Shown: positions 41,951 through 51,915, numbered from the stretch's first letter. The stretch is DNA of 64,000 nucleotides from Flavobacterium celericrescens (GCF_011392075.1 NZ_JAAJBV010000008.1:52295-116294); one strand, 5' to 3'. Made by a program: numbers and translations. Notes: a model not told the origin generated them from the sequence alone.

Positions 41951-43489
41951 TTAGTCGTGAAGTGTATTAATTTTTCTATCAATGTATATCATACCAATAA
42001 TGAAACATACTGCTGCAATTCCAATAGGATACCAAAGTCCTTCTAAATAAAACTCTGCATCGCCAGCATCTTTAGCCGTTGTAACGAAATAGGTTGAAAT
42101 AGCTGGTAATAATCCACCAAATATACCATTTCCTACGTGATATGGCAACGACATGGATGTATATCTAATCTTAACTGGGAACATTTCTACAAGGAAAGCT
42201 GCAATTGGTCCGTAAACCATTGTTACAAAAATTACTTGAATGAAAACCATTAATACCAAGAACCATTTGTCGCTACTGTTAATTTTTTTAGTAACCTTAG
42301 TCTCAATTTTGTCTTTTCCTTTATCATCAAGCATTACTTTTCCTGCTTCAAAATGAATTGTTTTAATTTCTTCTACAGTAGTACCATCAGTATAAGCTTT
42401 TGTTGTAGTGTAGATAGAATCCATTTTAGTTGCATCAATTTCTTTGATTGAAGGAACAACTTTTGTTTGATCAACAACTTCAGTTTTTGTAGTTAAATCT
42501 GTAGAAGCATACATCATACGGTAAATTGGACGATAGCATAAGATAGCTAATAGCATCCCTCCCATCATGATTACTTTTCTTCCTACTTTATCACTCAACC
42601 AACCAAATACTACAAAGAAAGGAGTTCCTAATAATAATGCAATTCCTAATAATGTATCTACTTGTGATGAATCTATGCTTTGTACCGTTTTTAAGAAGTT
42701 CATCGCGTAGAATTGTCCAGTATACCAAACAACACCTTGTCCCATTGTTGCTCCAAATAAAGCTAAAAGAACAAATTTTAAGTTGTATTTGTGACCAAAA
42801 CTTTCTTTTAATGGATTAGTAGAAGTTTTTCCTTCCGATTTAGCTTTAGCAAATACTGGAGATTCATGCATGTTTTTACGAATCATATAAGAAATAAATA
42901 CCATTAAAATTGAAACCCAAAACGGTACTCTCCATCCCCAATCTTCAAACGCTTCTTTAGACATTAATCCTTTAGTAATTAAAATTACCATTAATGAAAT
43001 GAATAAACCTACAGTTGCAGTAGTTTGAATCCAAGAAGTCCAATATCCTTTTTCGTTTTTAGGAGCGTGTTCTGCAACATAAGTAGCTGCACCACCATAT
43101 TCTCCTCCAAGTGCTAAACCTTGTAATAAACGTAAAATTAAAACTAAGATTGGAGCTGCATAACCAATAGTTTCATAACTAGGAATACAACCAATTACAA
43201 ATGTAGCACCACCCATTAACATCAAAGTTACCATGAATGTATATTTTCTACCAATTAAGTCTCCTAATCTTCCAAAGAATAAAGCTCCAAACGGACGAAC
43301 TACGAAACCAGCAGCAAATGTTGCTAATGTAGATAAGAATGCTGCTGTAGGATTATCTGATGGAAAAAATTTAGTTGATAATACTACTGCTAAACTTCCG
43401 AAGATGTAGAAGTCATACCACTCAATCATTGTTCCCATTGAAGAAGCTGAAATTACCTTCCAGATTCCCGTTGTTTTTTTATCACTCAT
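41951..43489 (-). CDS. MFS transporter, metabolite:H+ symporter type
   Basis: 512 aa, twelve helices. Signatures: GTMIEWYDFYIFGSLA and FFGRLGDLIGRKYTF (loop 2-3 GxLaDrxGrk), RLLQGLALGGEYGGAATYVAEHAP, and DKVGRKVIMMGG in the second half. It resembles ProP/KgtP/ShiA-type carriers of organic acids. A hydrophilic insertion of ~80 residues (about 330-410) separates helices 8 and 9, unusual for the family. It lies 29 bp downstream of the porin and upstream of DUF6814. By context a mono- or dicarboxylate (acetate/propionate?) importer. Confidence 0.88.
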   Translation of the reverse strand: MSDKKTTGIWKVISASSMGTMIEWYDFYIFGSLAVVLSTKFFPSDNPTAAFLSTLATFAAGFVVRPFGALFFGRLGDLIGRKYTFMVTLMLMGGATFVIGCIPSYETIGYAAPILVLILRLLQGLALGGEYGGAATYVAEHAPKNEKGYWTSWIQTTATVGLFISLMVILITKGLMSKEAFEDWGWRVPFWVSILMVFISYMIRKNMHESPVFAKAKSEGKTSTNPLKESFGHKYNLKFVLLALFGATMGQGVVWYTGQFYAMNFLKTVQSIDSSQVDTLLGIALLLGTPFFVVFGWLSDKVGRKVIMMGGMLLAILCYRPIYRMMYASTDLTTKTEVVDQTKVVPSIKEIDATKMDSIYTTTKAYTDGTTVEEIKTIHFEAGKVMLDDKGKDKIETKVTKKINSSDKWFLVLMVFIQVIFVTMVYGPIAAFLVEMFPVKIRYTSMSLPYHVGNGIFGGLLPAISTYFVTTAKDAGDAEFYLEGLWYPIGIAAVCFIIGMIYIDRKINTLHD

Positions 43490-43518
43490 ATTTATAATTA
43501 TTTAGTTTTTGTTTTTAA

Positions 43519-44766
43519 TTAGAAAGCATATACACAAGAAATCATCGCTCTAAAGTTTCCAACATCTTTAGTATTTCCACTTATTGAAGCATCAGATTTT
43601 AAGTCACCCCAAGTAGCAGCTGTGTACTCTAATTCAGGTGTGATTCTAAATTTGTTTTGTTTGAAATCTACTCTTGCAGATGTTCTCCATACATTATCAA
43701 CCCCTCTTGTTCCAGAAACACCTCTCATATATAATGCAGTTGCTCCATCTTTACCAGTACCGTCATTTTTAGTATATCCAAAGAAGAAACCAGGAGCTAC
43801 TTTTGCGCCGTTACTTGCTACGTCTAACCAAAATGAAGTTGTTTTAGTAGCTTCATATTTTTCAACTTCACCAGGAACAGTATATCCTGCAAAACCACCA
43901 AGCATTACTAGATTATACATGTTTTCACCTGTAATTCCGTATGCTTTAATATGAAATTTATCGTTATTGTATTTGAAATATCCAACAAATGAAGTGCTAT
44001 TTACTTTTTCATCAGATACTAATCCATTAGAAACTGTTAATGGTTGTAATGATTTGAATTCAGCTCCTAAACCAGCAATCCAATTTTTATTTTTAAATTG
44101 AAATTGTCCATGAAAAGTAGGAATTGAAGAATTAATTGATGCAGAGTTTTGAGTTCCTCCTGTTGCTGTTGCTGTTGTAAACTCTCTTTCTTTGTATGCT
44201 GTTAAAGCAAATGAGATACTTTTTGATAAATTATGTTTTACTCTAACTTGAGAAGCCCAACCAAATGGGTTAAACATAATTCCTGTGCTAAAATTAGCTA
44301 CACCAGGAAAAACTTCTGGAATAAACGTTGGATACCAAGTTTGTCCCATTGTAACAGTTGTTTTTGACCATTCTAAACTTGCAAAAGCATGTCTTAATCT
44401 AAATTGACCAACAGTTCCTTCAGTATTTCCAAAGAAATCACCTTCTAATGTTCCTGAAGTCTTTGCTCCCCAAACATTTGGTCCTTTAGCTTTAACTCCT
44501 AATCTAGAAACAACAGATAAAAAGTTTGATGCACCAGCATCATTAATGTCATCTCCATTTGCATCTAAAGATTCATCTAAAGGATACAGGTTTAAATTGT
44601 ATTCTCTAACTTGTACTGATTTTCTAGTGTCCCAAATATAATCGGTTCTAACAAAACCATAAAGACTTACGTCCCATTCTTTTTCTGCAGGGGCAGCTGT
44701 TGGTGCTGTTTGTGAATATCCAGAGAAGGATAAAGCAGCAAACGATGCAATTAATACTCTTTTCAT
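43519..44766 (-). CDS. Outer-membrane porin (DcaP-like barrel)
   Basis: 415 aa with a signal peptide (IASFAALSFSGYSQ). The body is a 16-18-stranded porin: VSLYGFVRTDYIWD opening strand, GTLEGDFFGNTEGTVGQFRLRHAFASLEW and MGQTWYPTFIPEVFP resemble DcaP/OprP-type trimeric porins; it closes with VYAF, an outer-membrane terminal strand. First gene of an operon with the MFS carrier and DUF6814, so it likely lets the same organic acid cross the outer membrane (inference). Confidence 0.75.
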   Translation of the reverse strand: MKRVLIASFAALSFSGYSQTAPTAAPAEKEWDVSLYGFVRTDYIWDTRKSVQVREYNLNLYPLDESLDANGDDINDAGASNFLSVVSRLGVKAKGPNVWGAKTSGTLEGDFFGNTEGTVGQFRLRHAFASLEWSKTTVTMGQTWYPTFIPEVFPGVANFSTGIMFNPFGWASQVRVKHNLSKSISFALTAYKEREFTTATATGGTQNSASINSSIPTFHGQFQFKNKNWIAGLGAEFKSLQPLTVSNGLVSDEKVNSTSFVGYFKYNNDKFHIKAYGITGENMYNLVMLGGFAGYTVPGEVEKYEATKTTSFWLDVASNGAKVAPGFFFGYTKNDGTGKDGATALYMRGVSGTRGVDNVWRTSARVDFKQNKFRITPELEYTAATWGDLKSDASISGNTKDVGNFRAMISCVYAF

Positions 44767-44866
44767 AAATTTAAAATTTGGTTAGTAATTCTATTTTTGT
44801 TTGACCAAATTCTAAAATTTTGTTAATGAAAAAAATTATAATATATATTAATGTAAAATACTATAG

Positions 44867-45286
44867 CTAATCTTTAAAACGTTCCCATTTTATAAGCATA
44901 AATTTATCGCCAAGTTCTGTAATAATCATACCTGCTCCAGATAATTTTTCTTTGTGTTTGAGAAATTCAACTAACTCTAAGTGGTTGAAAATTTTATAAG
45001 TAGGATGATAATTTGGATGCGGTGGTTTTTTTATCTTAAATTCTTTTACCCAATTACTAATGGATACGTGTGAAACCCCTAAAATACGCTCTATTTCTCT
45101 AAAACTAAGTCCTTCTAAATATAATTGTAATGCTTTTGTAACATAGTAATCATCTATCTTTTTCCCCAGTTTGTTTACTGTGAAATAATAATTGCATGAT
45201 TTGCACAAATACCTTTGTTTGTCTTTGATTACACCACTTTTTACGATTGTATCGCTTTGGCATTTTGGACAGGCTAAAATCTCCAT
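44867..45286 (-). CDS. InsA-type zinc-ribbon/helix-turn-helix DNA-binding protein, possibly domesticated
   Basis: 139 aa. It begins like the InsA/IS1-type transposase N-terminus: zinc ribbon CPKC (6-9) and CKSC (28-31), then a helix-turn-helix (about 50-85, EGLSFREIERILGVSHVSISNWV). No DDE catalytic domain, inverted repeats or second transposase gene lie next to it; the C-terminal ~50 residues (IFNHLELVEFLKHKEK... FMLIKWERF) appear novel. Best read as a regulator derived from a transposase. It is just upstream of the porin operon and near the acetate locus; a link is possible but unproven. Confidence 0.7.
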   Translation of the reverse strand: MEILACPKCQSDTIVKSGVIKDKQRYLCKSCNYYFTVNKLGKKIDDYYVTKALQLYLEGLSFREIERILGVSHVSISNWVKEFKIKKPPHPNYHPTYKIFNHLELVEFLKHKEKLSGAGMIITELGDKFMLIKWERFKD

Positions 45287-45450
45287 ATATATAAATTTTG
45301 CATAAATATACTAATTTAGCAATTATATAAAAACATTTTTGATATTTTTTTTAAATAAAAAATAAACAAATCATAATTTTTAGTGCAAATAATTATGTTT
45401 TGTGTAGTTTTTACTGAATTATTCAAAATAACAACACTCAAATAAACTAA

Positions 45451-46455
45451 TTAATTGAATATATGTATTAATAATTCTTTTAATAAATCGTGTTGACTCA
45501 TCGATGAAGCTCCTACTCCTTTACTTTTAACATCAATATCTCTTAGAGCAGCAACAATTGCACTTACTTTTTTCATAGGATAATTTTTAAAGGCTATTTC
45601 ATAATCTTTAATAAAATAGGGACTTACCTTAAGTACTTTAGCGGCATTAAACTGTGATTTGTCTTTTAATCCGTGATATTGCAGTAGTTGAGAGAAGAAA
45701 CCAAAAACCAAACCAGTAGTTACAACTAATGGATTGTCTTTAGGGTTTTGAGCGAAATAATCTATGATTTGGTAGGCTTTAACTTGATTTTTTTCACCAA
45801 TTGCCTTTCTTAATTCGAAATTATTATAATCTTTACTAAAACCTATGTTTTCTTCAATATCTTTAGGAGTAAACGTATGTCCTTTTGGTAAAATTATTTT
45901 AAGTTTATCCAATTCATTACTAATTTTTGATAAATCAGTGCCTAAAAACTCAACTAATATAGCAGCAGCTTTTGGTTCAATACTATAACCTTGCCCTGAT
46001 AAAACTCTTTTAATCCAATCCCCTACTTGATTTTCATATAACTTCTTACTTTCATATACAACACCAACTTTATCTAATAGTTTTGTGATCTTTTTTCGTT
46101 TATCAAGTGTTTTATATTTGTATGCAAAAACTAATATTGTTGTTGGTTGCGGATTTTCAGCATAAGCTTCTAATTTATCAATATTTCTTGATAATTCTTG
46201 TGCTTCTTTAACAATAACCACTTGTCTATCAGCCATCATTGGATAACGTTTGGCATGAGAAACAACTTCTTCAATTGTGGTATCTCTCCCATAAATTGTC
46301 ATCTGATTAAAACCTTTCTCGTCTTCAGAAAGCACATTATCATCAATAAAATCTGTTAATTTATCAATATAATAAGGCTCTTCCCCCATGAAAAAATAAA
46401 TAGGTTTAAAATTCCCGGCTTTGATATCTTTTGTAATTTGAATTACTTCATCCAT
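45451..46455 (-). CDS. holA: DNA polymerase III subunit delta
   Basis: 334 aa, the usual size. It has the three-domain delta layout: N-terminal YFFMGEEPYYIDKLTDFI, AAA+-like core without a canonical Walker A, and the C-terminal helical collar (AAKVLKVSPYFIKDYEIAFKNY). Role: opens the beta clamp within the clamp-loader complex. Divergent from the HsdR-N gene with 57 bp between. The dnaX gene lies 7 kb away. Confidence 0.92.
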   Translation of the reverse strand: MDEVIQITKDIKAGNFKPIYFFMGEEPYYIDKLTDFIDDNVLSEDEKGFNQMTIYGRDTTIEEVVSHAKRYPMMADRQVVIVKEAQELSRNIDKLEAYAENPQPTTILVFAYKYKTLDKRKKITKLLDKVGVVYESKKLYENQVGDWIKRVLSGQGYSIEPKAAAILVEFLGTDLSKISNELDKLKIILPKGHTFTPKDIEENIGFSKDYNNFELRKAIGEKNQVKAYQIIDYFAQNPKDNPLVVTTGLVFGFFSQLLQYHGLKDKSQFNAAKVLKVSPYFIKDYEIAFKNYPMKKVSAIVAALRDIDVKSKGVGASSMSQHDLLKELLIHIFN

Positions 46456-46512
46456 TCTTTATATGTATTCAGTGGCAGTTGGCAGTTAGTATAAAATAAC
46501 TATTTTTGCTTC

Positions 46513-46962
46513 ATGCAAAAGTTAAACTTTCCAGTTTATTCGTTTCGGTTCAAAAATAGCGAAAATAAAGTAGCTATCTTCGATGAAATTAGAAAAAAAT
46601 TTATTCTTCTTACACCTGAGGAATGGGTACGTCAACACGTGGTTCAGTTTTTATTGCAAGATAAAAAATATCCTAAATCATACATTAATGTAGAAAAAGT
46701 AATTAAAATAAATAATTTAAGTAAACGATATGATGGTGTTGTATTTCAACCAAATGGAGAAATATTTTTATTGATTGAATGCAAAGCACCCGAAGTTCCT
46801 ATTACACAAAATACGTTTGACCAAATTGCGCGTTATAATTTAGTTTTAAAAGCTAAATATTTAATGGTAACTAATGGTTTGAATCATTATTTTTGCCAAA
46901 TGGATTTTGAAAATGAGAAATATGTTTTCTTGAAAGAATTGCCAGAATATTCAAATCAATGA
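46513..46962 (+). CDS. Stand-alone HsdR-N (type I restriction R protein N-terminal) nuclease-like protein
   Basis: 149 aa. It matches only the N-terminal PD-(D/E)xK nuclease domain of HsdR: LTPEEWVRQHVVQFLL, the catalytic Asp in KRYDGVVF (about 75-82) and LLIECKAPEV (about 92-101, ExK). No helicase, HsdM or HsdS gene is nearby. Bacteroidetes commonly have this short form; it may cleave DNA or bind it in repair. It overlaps the glycosyltransferase gene by 4 bp. Confidence 0.85.
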   Translation: MQKLNFPVYSFRFKNSENKVAIFDEIRKKFILLTPEEWVRQHVVQFLLQDKKYPKSYINVEKVIKINNLSKRYDGVVFQPNGEIFLLIECKAPEVPITQNTFDQIARYNLVLKAKYLMVTNGLNHYFCQMDFENEKYVFLKELPEYSNQ

Positions 46963-47954
46963 AAAAAATAGCAGTAGTCATATTAAATTGGAACGGAGTT
47001 AAATTATTAGAACAATTTTTACCTTCGGTAATAGCATATTCTGATCAAGCCTCTATTTATGTAGCTGATAACGCTTCAACTGATGCTTCTATTGAAGTGA
47101 TTCAAAACCAATTTCCATCAGTTAAAATTATTCAAAATACAGGTAATTTTGGTTTTGCAAAAGGTTATAACGAAGCCTTGAAATATGTTGAAGAAGAATA
47201 TTATGCTCTAGTAAATTCCGATATTGAAGTTACTAAAAATTGGCTTGCTCCTATTTTAGAAATTTTTGAAACCCAACCTGAAACAGCAATCATTCAACCT
47301 AAACTTTTAGATTTTAAAAGTAAAACACATTTTGAATATGCTGGAGCTGCAGGTGGATTTGTTGATAAATTTGGTTACCCTTTTTGTCGTGGACGAATTT
47401 TTGACACAATTGAAGAAGATAAAAACCAATATGATGATGAAATAGAAATTTTTTGGGCAACCGGAGCTTGTTTCTTTATTCGAAAAGAAGTGTATCGTAA
47501 ATTAAATGGTTTTGACGATACTTTTTTTGCGCATCAGGAAGAAATTGATTTGTGTTGGCGAGCATTTAACTTTGGTTATAAAGCAAAATACACTTCAAAA
47601 TCAATTGTTTATCATGTGGGTGGAGCCACTTTAAATGAAGGTAATCCAAAGAAAACATTTTTGAATTTTAGAAACTCTTTGCTAATGTTGACAAAGAATT
47701 TACCAAAAAAACAATTAATCCCTATTATTTTTATACGTTTGTGTTTAGATGGTTTAGCAGGTATTCAATTTATTTTGAAAGGAAAATTCAAACATTGCTG
47801 GGCAATTGTTAAAGCCCATTTTGCATTTTATTTACTTGTGAATCAATTTTATAAAAAAAGAACACCCCTACAGAGAAATAATTATTTTAAAATAAACAGT
47901 ATCGTTTATCGCTATTTTGTCAAGAATGGCAAGGTGTTTGCTGATTTGTTTTAA
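46959..47954 (+). CDS. Family 2 glycosyltransferase
   Basis: 331 aa. GT-A fold motifs: VVILNWNGVKLLEQFLPS, YVADNASTD (nucleotide binding), VNSDIEV (DxD-like), GACFFIRKEVYRKLNGFDDTFFAHQEEIDLCWRA (acceptor/base region). The C-terminal part (FLNFRNSLLMLTKNLPKK) is membrane-associated. Such rhamnosyltransferase-type enzymes build surface polysaccharide; the sugar is unknown. Overlaps the HsdR-N gene. Confidence 0.88.
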   Translation: MKKIAVVILNWNGVKLLEQFLPSVIAYSDQASIYVADNASTDASIEVIQNQFPSVKIIQNTGNFGFAKGYNEALKYVEEEYYALVNSDIEVTKNWLAPILEIFETQPETAIIQPKLLDFKSKTHFEYAGAAGGFVDKFGYPFCRGRIFDTIEEDKNQYDDEIEIFWATGACFFIRKEVYRKLNGFDDTFFAHQEEIDLCWRAFNFGYKAKYTSKSIVYHVGGATLNEGNPKKTFLNFRNSLLMLTKNLPKKQLIPIIFIRLCLDGLAGIQFILKGKFKHCWAIVKAHFAFYLLVNQFYKKRTPLQRNNYFKINSIVYRYFVKNGKVFADLF

Positions 47955-47998
47955 CAATAGTTTATGTATAAAAATTTCGTGTACTTAAACTTCCTTTT

Positions 47999-48006
47999 TA
48001 AATTTG
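47999..48006 (+). promoter_or_regulatory. -7 box of the OmpA-family lipoprotein gene
   Basis: TAAATTTG matches TAnnTTTG, 17 bp before the preferred ATG at 48024. It also argues against the longer ORF start at 47964. Confidence 0.5.
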
Positions 48007-48023
48007 TAAAAAATTATTATCTC

Positions 48024-48860
48024 ATGAAAAAAGTAATGTTAATCATCACTTTAGTTTCTATGTCGTTTACATCGTGTGTTTCAAAAAAGAAATTCACAGA
48101 ATTAGAAGCTAAAAACAAGGAAATTCAAGATTTATTAAACACAGCAACCATCAAATTAAACACTTGTTTAACTGAAAAAGATGCCTTAAGTAGTCAAGTT
48201 GAATATTTAAAGAAAAATAACTCTGATTTAATCAATAGTTCGAAAGAGTTAACTGTTTTAACTACTAAAGGAGCAGAAAATCTTGAAAAATCGTTAGAAA
48301 GTTTAAAAGAGAAAGATTTAAAAATCAACCGCTTGCAAGATGCTTTAACTAAAAAAGATAGTGTAACTTTAGCTTTAGTAACAAGTTTAAAACGCGAAGT
48401 AGGAATTGACGACCCAGACATTAATATCAATGTTGAAAAAGGAGTTGTTATGATTTCAATTGCTGATAATTTATTATTCAAATCTGGAAGTTATGAAGTA
48501 AGCGACAGAGCTAAAGGTGTTTTAGCTAAAGTTGCTAAAGTAATCAATAGCAAACCAGATTTTGAATGTATGGTTGAAGGACATACCGATGATGTGCCTA
48601 TCAAAAATGCAGTATTATTAGACAACTGGGATTTATCGGTAAAAAGAGCTACTTCTATTGTAAGGGTTTTACAAAAAGATTTAGGTGTTAATCCTAAACA
48701 ATTAATTCCTGCTGGTAGAAGTTCATATATTCCATTAGTTGAAAATAATACACCAACAAATAGAGCAAAAAATAGAAGAACACGTATCATAATCATGCCA
48801 AAAATTGATCAGTTTTATGATATGTTAGAGAAAGAGATGAAAAATTTAGAAGGAAAATAA
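48024..48860 (+). CDS. OmpA-family peptidoglycan-binding lipoprotein
   Basis: 278 aa from the ATG at 48024; starting further upstream would spoil the lipoprotein signal (MLIITLVSMSFTSC, Cys 18). A coiled coil (about 25-125) is followed by an OmpA domain (about 150-262): the peptidoglycan motif VEGHTDDVPI, LSVKRATSIVRVLQ and NRAKNRRTRIIIMPK. Outer-membrane-anchored, binding peptidoglycan; a structural or Pal-like role. A strong terminator follows. Confidence 0.9.
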   Translation: MKKVMLIITLVSMSFTSCVSKKKFTELEAKNKEIQDLLNTATIKLNTCLTEKDALSSQVEYLKKNNSDLINSSKELTVLTTKGAENLEKSLESLKEKDLKINRLQDALTKKDSVTLALVTSLKREVGIDDPDININVEKGVVMISIADNLLFKSGSYEVSDRAKGVLAKVAKVINSKPDFECMVEGHTDDVPIKNAVLLDNWDLSVKRATSIVRVLQKDLGVNPKQLIPAGRSSYIPLVENNTPTNRAKNRRTRIIIMPKIDQFYDMLEKEMKNLEGK

Positions 48861-48883
48861 TCCAACATTTTTTTTTGAGAATT

Positions 48884-48932
48884 AACCCATAAATGAGACT
48901 AAATAATTGCAGTTTCGTTTATGGGTTTTTTC
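48884..48932 (+). terminator. Strong intrinsic terminator after the OmpA-family gene
   Basis: A 17-bp stem (48884-48900 with 48911-48927, two G-U wobbles) with loop AAATAATTGC and a T-rich tail. Confidence 0.85.
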
Positions 48933-48944
48933 GTTTTAATTGAT

Positions 48945-48952
48945 TAAATTTG
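48945..48952 (+). promoter_or_regulatory. -7 box upstream of the ion-channel gene
   Basis: TAAATTTG matches TAnnTTTG, directly after the terminator, with a ~70 bp leader to the ATG at 49029. Confidence 0.45.
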
Positions 48953-49028
48953 TAAGAGATAGCGTTAAGCTTTTAACAAGAATTATAAACTTGATTATTG
49001 TTCCTATAATTTCGATAAAAATAACCTA

Positions 49029-49736
49029 ATGAACTCCATTTTAAGAAAATTATTAGTTGGAAAAGTTTCTAGAAGTTATGTCCCTAAATACAATCCTATT
49101 CAGAAACGAATTTTAAATATCAAATCCATATGGAATAACGACCATCAAGATGATAATGGAATTGAAAAAATTGTTCGTTTATTGCTTTCTGGTTCTCAAT
49201 TGTTGTTTCCTGGTATTTATATTAAATATTTTGCCTGTAAAAAAGGGTATGAATATCAAGATTTGGCGTTAGATTTTTATGTGCTAGCTAAAGTTTTATT
49301 TCCTATTTTAATCTTAATAAATGAATGGCAAAGTAATACCTATATTGTTTGGATATTAGTCTATTTATTACTTGAAACGGTTTTGTATATTCCAACACTA
49401 ATTTTTGCTTCAGATTTGTTTTCACGACCTCGCTCATACAAACGTTCTATGCTACTTCTCTTTTTTAATTATATAGAAATTGTAGTTTCGTTCGGTGTTT
49501 TATATACCATTGGAGATAATATGAATAAACCTTTTGAACATTGGTTTGATTCTATATATTTTAGCGTCGTTAGTTCAAACTCTATTGGTTTTGGTGATTA
49601 TTATCCAATAACAACATTTGGAAAAGTTCTAGTGAGTTTACAAGCAATGTTCTTTTTATCTTTTGTAATTTTATTTTTGAATTTTTTCTCTACAAAAGTA
49701 AAAAGCAAAGGATATTTTGAAGATGCAGAAAATTAA
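49029..49736 (+). CDS. Two-pore-helix (Kch-like) ion channel
   Basis: 235 aa. Three or four hydrophobic helices (about 90-108, 112-135, 147-165, 200-220) surround a pore loop with [18 protein letters not shown], a TVGYGD-type potassium filter with I-F substitutions. No cytosolic RCK domain. Its stop overlaps the convergent kdsB by 4 bp. Selectivity is presumed K+, unconfirmed because of the altered filter. Confidence 0.78.
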   Translation: MNSILRKLLVGKVSRSYVPKYNPIQKRILNIKSIWNNDHQDDNGIEKIVRLLLSGSQLLFPGIYIKYFACKKGYEYQDLALDFYVLAKVLFPILILINEWQSNTYIVWILVYLLLETVLYIPTLIFASDLFSRPRSYKRSMLLLFFNYIEIVVSFGVLYTIGDNMNKPFEHWFDSIYFSVVSSNSIGFGDYYPITTFGKVLVSLQAMFFLSFVILFLNFFSTKVKSKGYFEDAEN

Positions 49737-50461
49737 GCTAATAATTTTCGAGCTTTTTCTAAATCTTCAACAGTATCAATTCCAATACTTCCATGAGTGG
49801 TTTCGATCATTTTAATACGTTTTCCGTATTCTAAATAGCGAAGTTGTTCTAGTTTTTCGGATGCTTCTAAAGATAACATGGGTAAGCTGTAGAAATCCAT
49901 TAATGCTTGTTTTCTAAAGGCGTAAATTCCTATATGTTTCATATAACGAACACCCACATTTTCTTCTCGTGGAAAAGGAATTACCGAACGTGAAAAGTAT
50001 AATGCAAAACCTTTCTGATCTGTAATTACTTTTACATTATTTGGGTTACTAATTTCCTTTTTATCTTTTATTTGAAACATTAACGAACCTAAATCTACTT
50101 TTTTATCAGTATCATTTTTGAAAACCTCGATCAGTTGTTCTAATGGTTTTTTATCTATAAAAGGCTCGTCTCCTTGTACATTGATTACGACATCAACAGC
50201 CATATTTTCAACGGCTTCTGCAATTCTGTCGCTTCCACTTTCGTGTTCTTTTATTGACATAATTGCTTTACCTCCATTCAAATTAATTTCGTTAAAAATC
50301 AAATCCGAATCGGTAACTACGAATACATCATCAAATAATTGAGTATTTACTGCCGCTTCATACGTTCGTAATATTACAGTTTTACCACACAAATCTTGCA
50401 TCAATTTTGCAGGAAAACGTGTAGAGGCATAACGAGCAGGTATAACAGCGATGATTTTCAT
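49733..50461 (-). CDS. kdsB: 3-deoxy-manno-octulosonate cytidylyltransferase
   Basis: 242 aa. CMP-sugar synthetase motifs: [18 protein letters not shown]-like [24 protein letters not shown] and [18 protein letters not shown]. It activates Kdo to CMP-Kdo for lipopolysaccharide inner-core synthesis. It is followed in the same strand by nothing and converges with the ion channel. Confidence 0.96.
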   Translation of the reverse strand: MKIIAVIPARYASTRFPAKLMQDLCGKTVILRTYEAAVNTQLFDDVFVVTDSDLIFNEINLNGGKAIMSIKEHESGSDRIAEAVENMAVDVVINVQGDEPFIDKKPLEQLIEVFKNDTDKKVDLGSLMFQIKDKKEISNPNNVKVITDQKGFALYFSRSVIPFPREENVGVRYMKHIGIYAFRKQALMDFYSLPMLSLEASEKLEQLRYLEYGKRIKMIETTHGSIGIDTVEDLEKARKLLA

Positions 50462-50487
50462 AGTTTAGATTTTATAGTGCAAAAGTA

Positions 50488-51915
50488 TTAATTTTTAAAA
50501 TATTCGTCCTTAAATCCAATTAAATATAGTTTTTCTTCAGCTCTAGTTATCGCGGTATACAGCCAACGCACATAATCAACATCGATTCCGTCAGGCAAAT
50601 ATGGTTGTTCTACAAAAACTGTTTTCCATTGTCCTCCTTGCGATTTATGACAGGTAATGGCATAAGAAAATTTAACTTGTAAAGCGTTAAAGTACTCGTT
50701 TTCCTTTACCCTTTGTAATTTTTTATATTGCAATCGTTCGTCTTCATAATCCAATAGAACTTCTTGATACAATTTATTTGATTCTTCATAAGTTAGTGAT
50801 GGTGATTCGCTCATAATGGTATCTAACATCAAAATGGTATCAAATGGTGCCTGATTTGGATAATCGACCATTCTGATTTTTACTGTTGCAAATTTGAATC
50901 CATAGAGTTCTTGAATTTTTCTAATTTCTAAAATTTCTATAATGTCTCCATTAGCAATAAAACCAGCTTCCGATTCTTCTTTTAACCAGAAATAATTGTT
51001 TTTTACCACCATTAAATAATCACCCGTAGCTATTTCGCTTTCTTTTGACAAAATTGAAGCCCTAATTTGCTGATTATATTGGTTAGCTCTTTTATTTGAA
51101 CGAACAATAAAAACCGTATCTTCTAAGCCATAATTATCATACGCACCATGAATTGCATCTTGAATATCATAACCATCTTGCAAACGAACAATATCTTTAA
51201 ATCCTTTCAAATCAAACTGAAATGTATCAATAAAATGTGAATGTAATAATTCACGTAATTGTGTAGCATTATATAAAATTCCAGACGTTTCTGCTTGGCG
51301 CATTACTTCATCTAATTCAATATGTTGCACGTTTTTTTGGTAATGCAACGATAATGTATCGATATCCAAAGCTGGACTTATTGTCATATTCACTGGTGGT
51401 AATTGAGCAGTATCACCTATGAGCAATAATTTACAATTTTTACCAGCTTCTACATAGAAAAATAAATCATCTAAAAGCGATCCATTCTCATATAATTTTG
51501 AATCTTGAGAAGTATCCGAAATCATGGAAGATTCATCAACAATGAAAATTGTATTTTTGAATTTATTTTGTTGTAACGTAAAGCTTACACCTCCTGTTTT
51601 ATTTTTTTTAGGAAAATAAATTCGCTTGTGAATTGTAAAAGCAGGCTTTCCAGAATAATTACTGATAACTTTTGCGGCGCGTCCAGTTGGGGCTAATAGA
51701 ACACATTTCATTTCTACTTCTTGCAATTGATTAATTACATTAGAAATTATGGTAGTTTTACCTGTCCCAGCATAACCTTTTAAAACAAAAATTTCATCGT
51801 TTGATTTGTTTAAAAGAAAATCTGCAATTTTTTGAAAAAAAATATCCTGTTTTGCAGTAGGCTGAAACAGAAAATTTTTGTGCAGAATCTTATAAAACAA
51901 AGAAGAAGTTATCAT
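50488..51915 (-). CDS. RecD-like SF1 helicase (AAA family ATPase)
   Basis: 475 aa. Walker A GYAGTGKTTIIS (about 46-57), Walker B FIVDESSM, motif III GDTAQLPP, and C-terminal UvrD-like ITCHKSQGGQW and YTAITRAEEKLYLIG. It resembles the short RecD2/exodeoxyribonuclease V alpha-like helicases of Bacteroidetes and lacks RecB/RecC partners nearby. A 5'-3' DNA helicase in repair or recombination is likely. Confidence 0.88.
   Translation of the reverse strand: MITSSLFYKILHKNFLFQPTAKQDIFFQKIADFLLNKSNDEIFVLKGYAGTGKTTIISNVINQLQEVEMKCVLLAPTGRAAKVISNYSGKPAFTIHKRIYFPKKNKTGGVSFTLQQNKFKNTIFIVDESSMISDTSQDSKLYENGSLLDDLFFYVEAGKNCKLLLIGDTAQLPPVNMTISPALDIDTLSLHYQKNVQHIELDEVMRQAETSGILYNATQLRELLHSHFIDTFQFDLKGFKDIVRLQDGYDIQDAIHGAYDNYGLEDTVFIVRSNKRANQYNQQIRASILSKESEIATGDYLMVVKNNYFWLKEESEAGFIANGDIIEILEIRKIQELYGFKFATVKIRMVDYPNQAPFDTILMLDTIMSESPSLTYEESNKLYQEVLLDYEDERLQYKKLQRVKENEYFNALQVKFSYAITCHKSQGGQWKTVFVEQPYLPDGIDVDYVRWLYTAITRAEEKLYLIGFKDEYFKN

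Noticed and set aside
44867..45286. Complete IS1-type insertion sequence
   Set aside because: Only the InsA-like zinc ribbon/HTH part exists; no DDE domain, no terminal inverted repeats, no second gene.
46513..46962. Type I restriction-modification system
   Set aside because: Only the small HsdR-N domain is present; no HsdM, HsdS or helicase near it.
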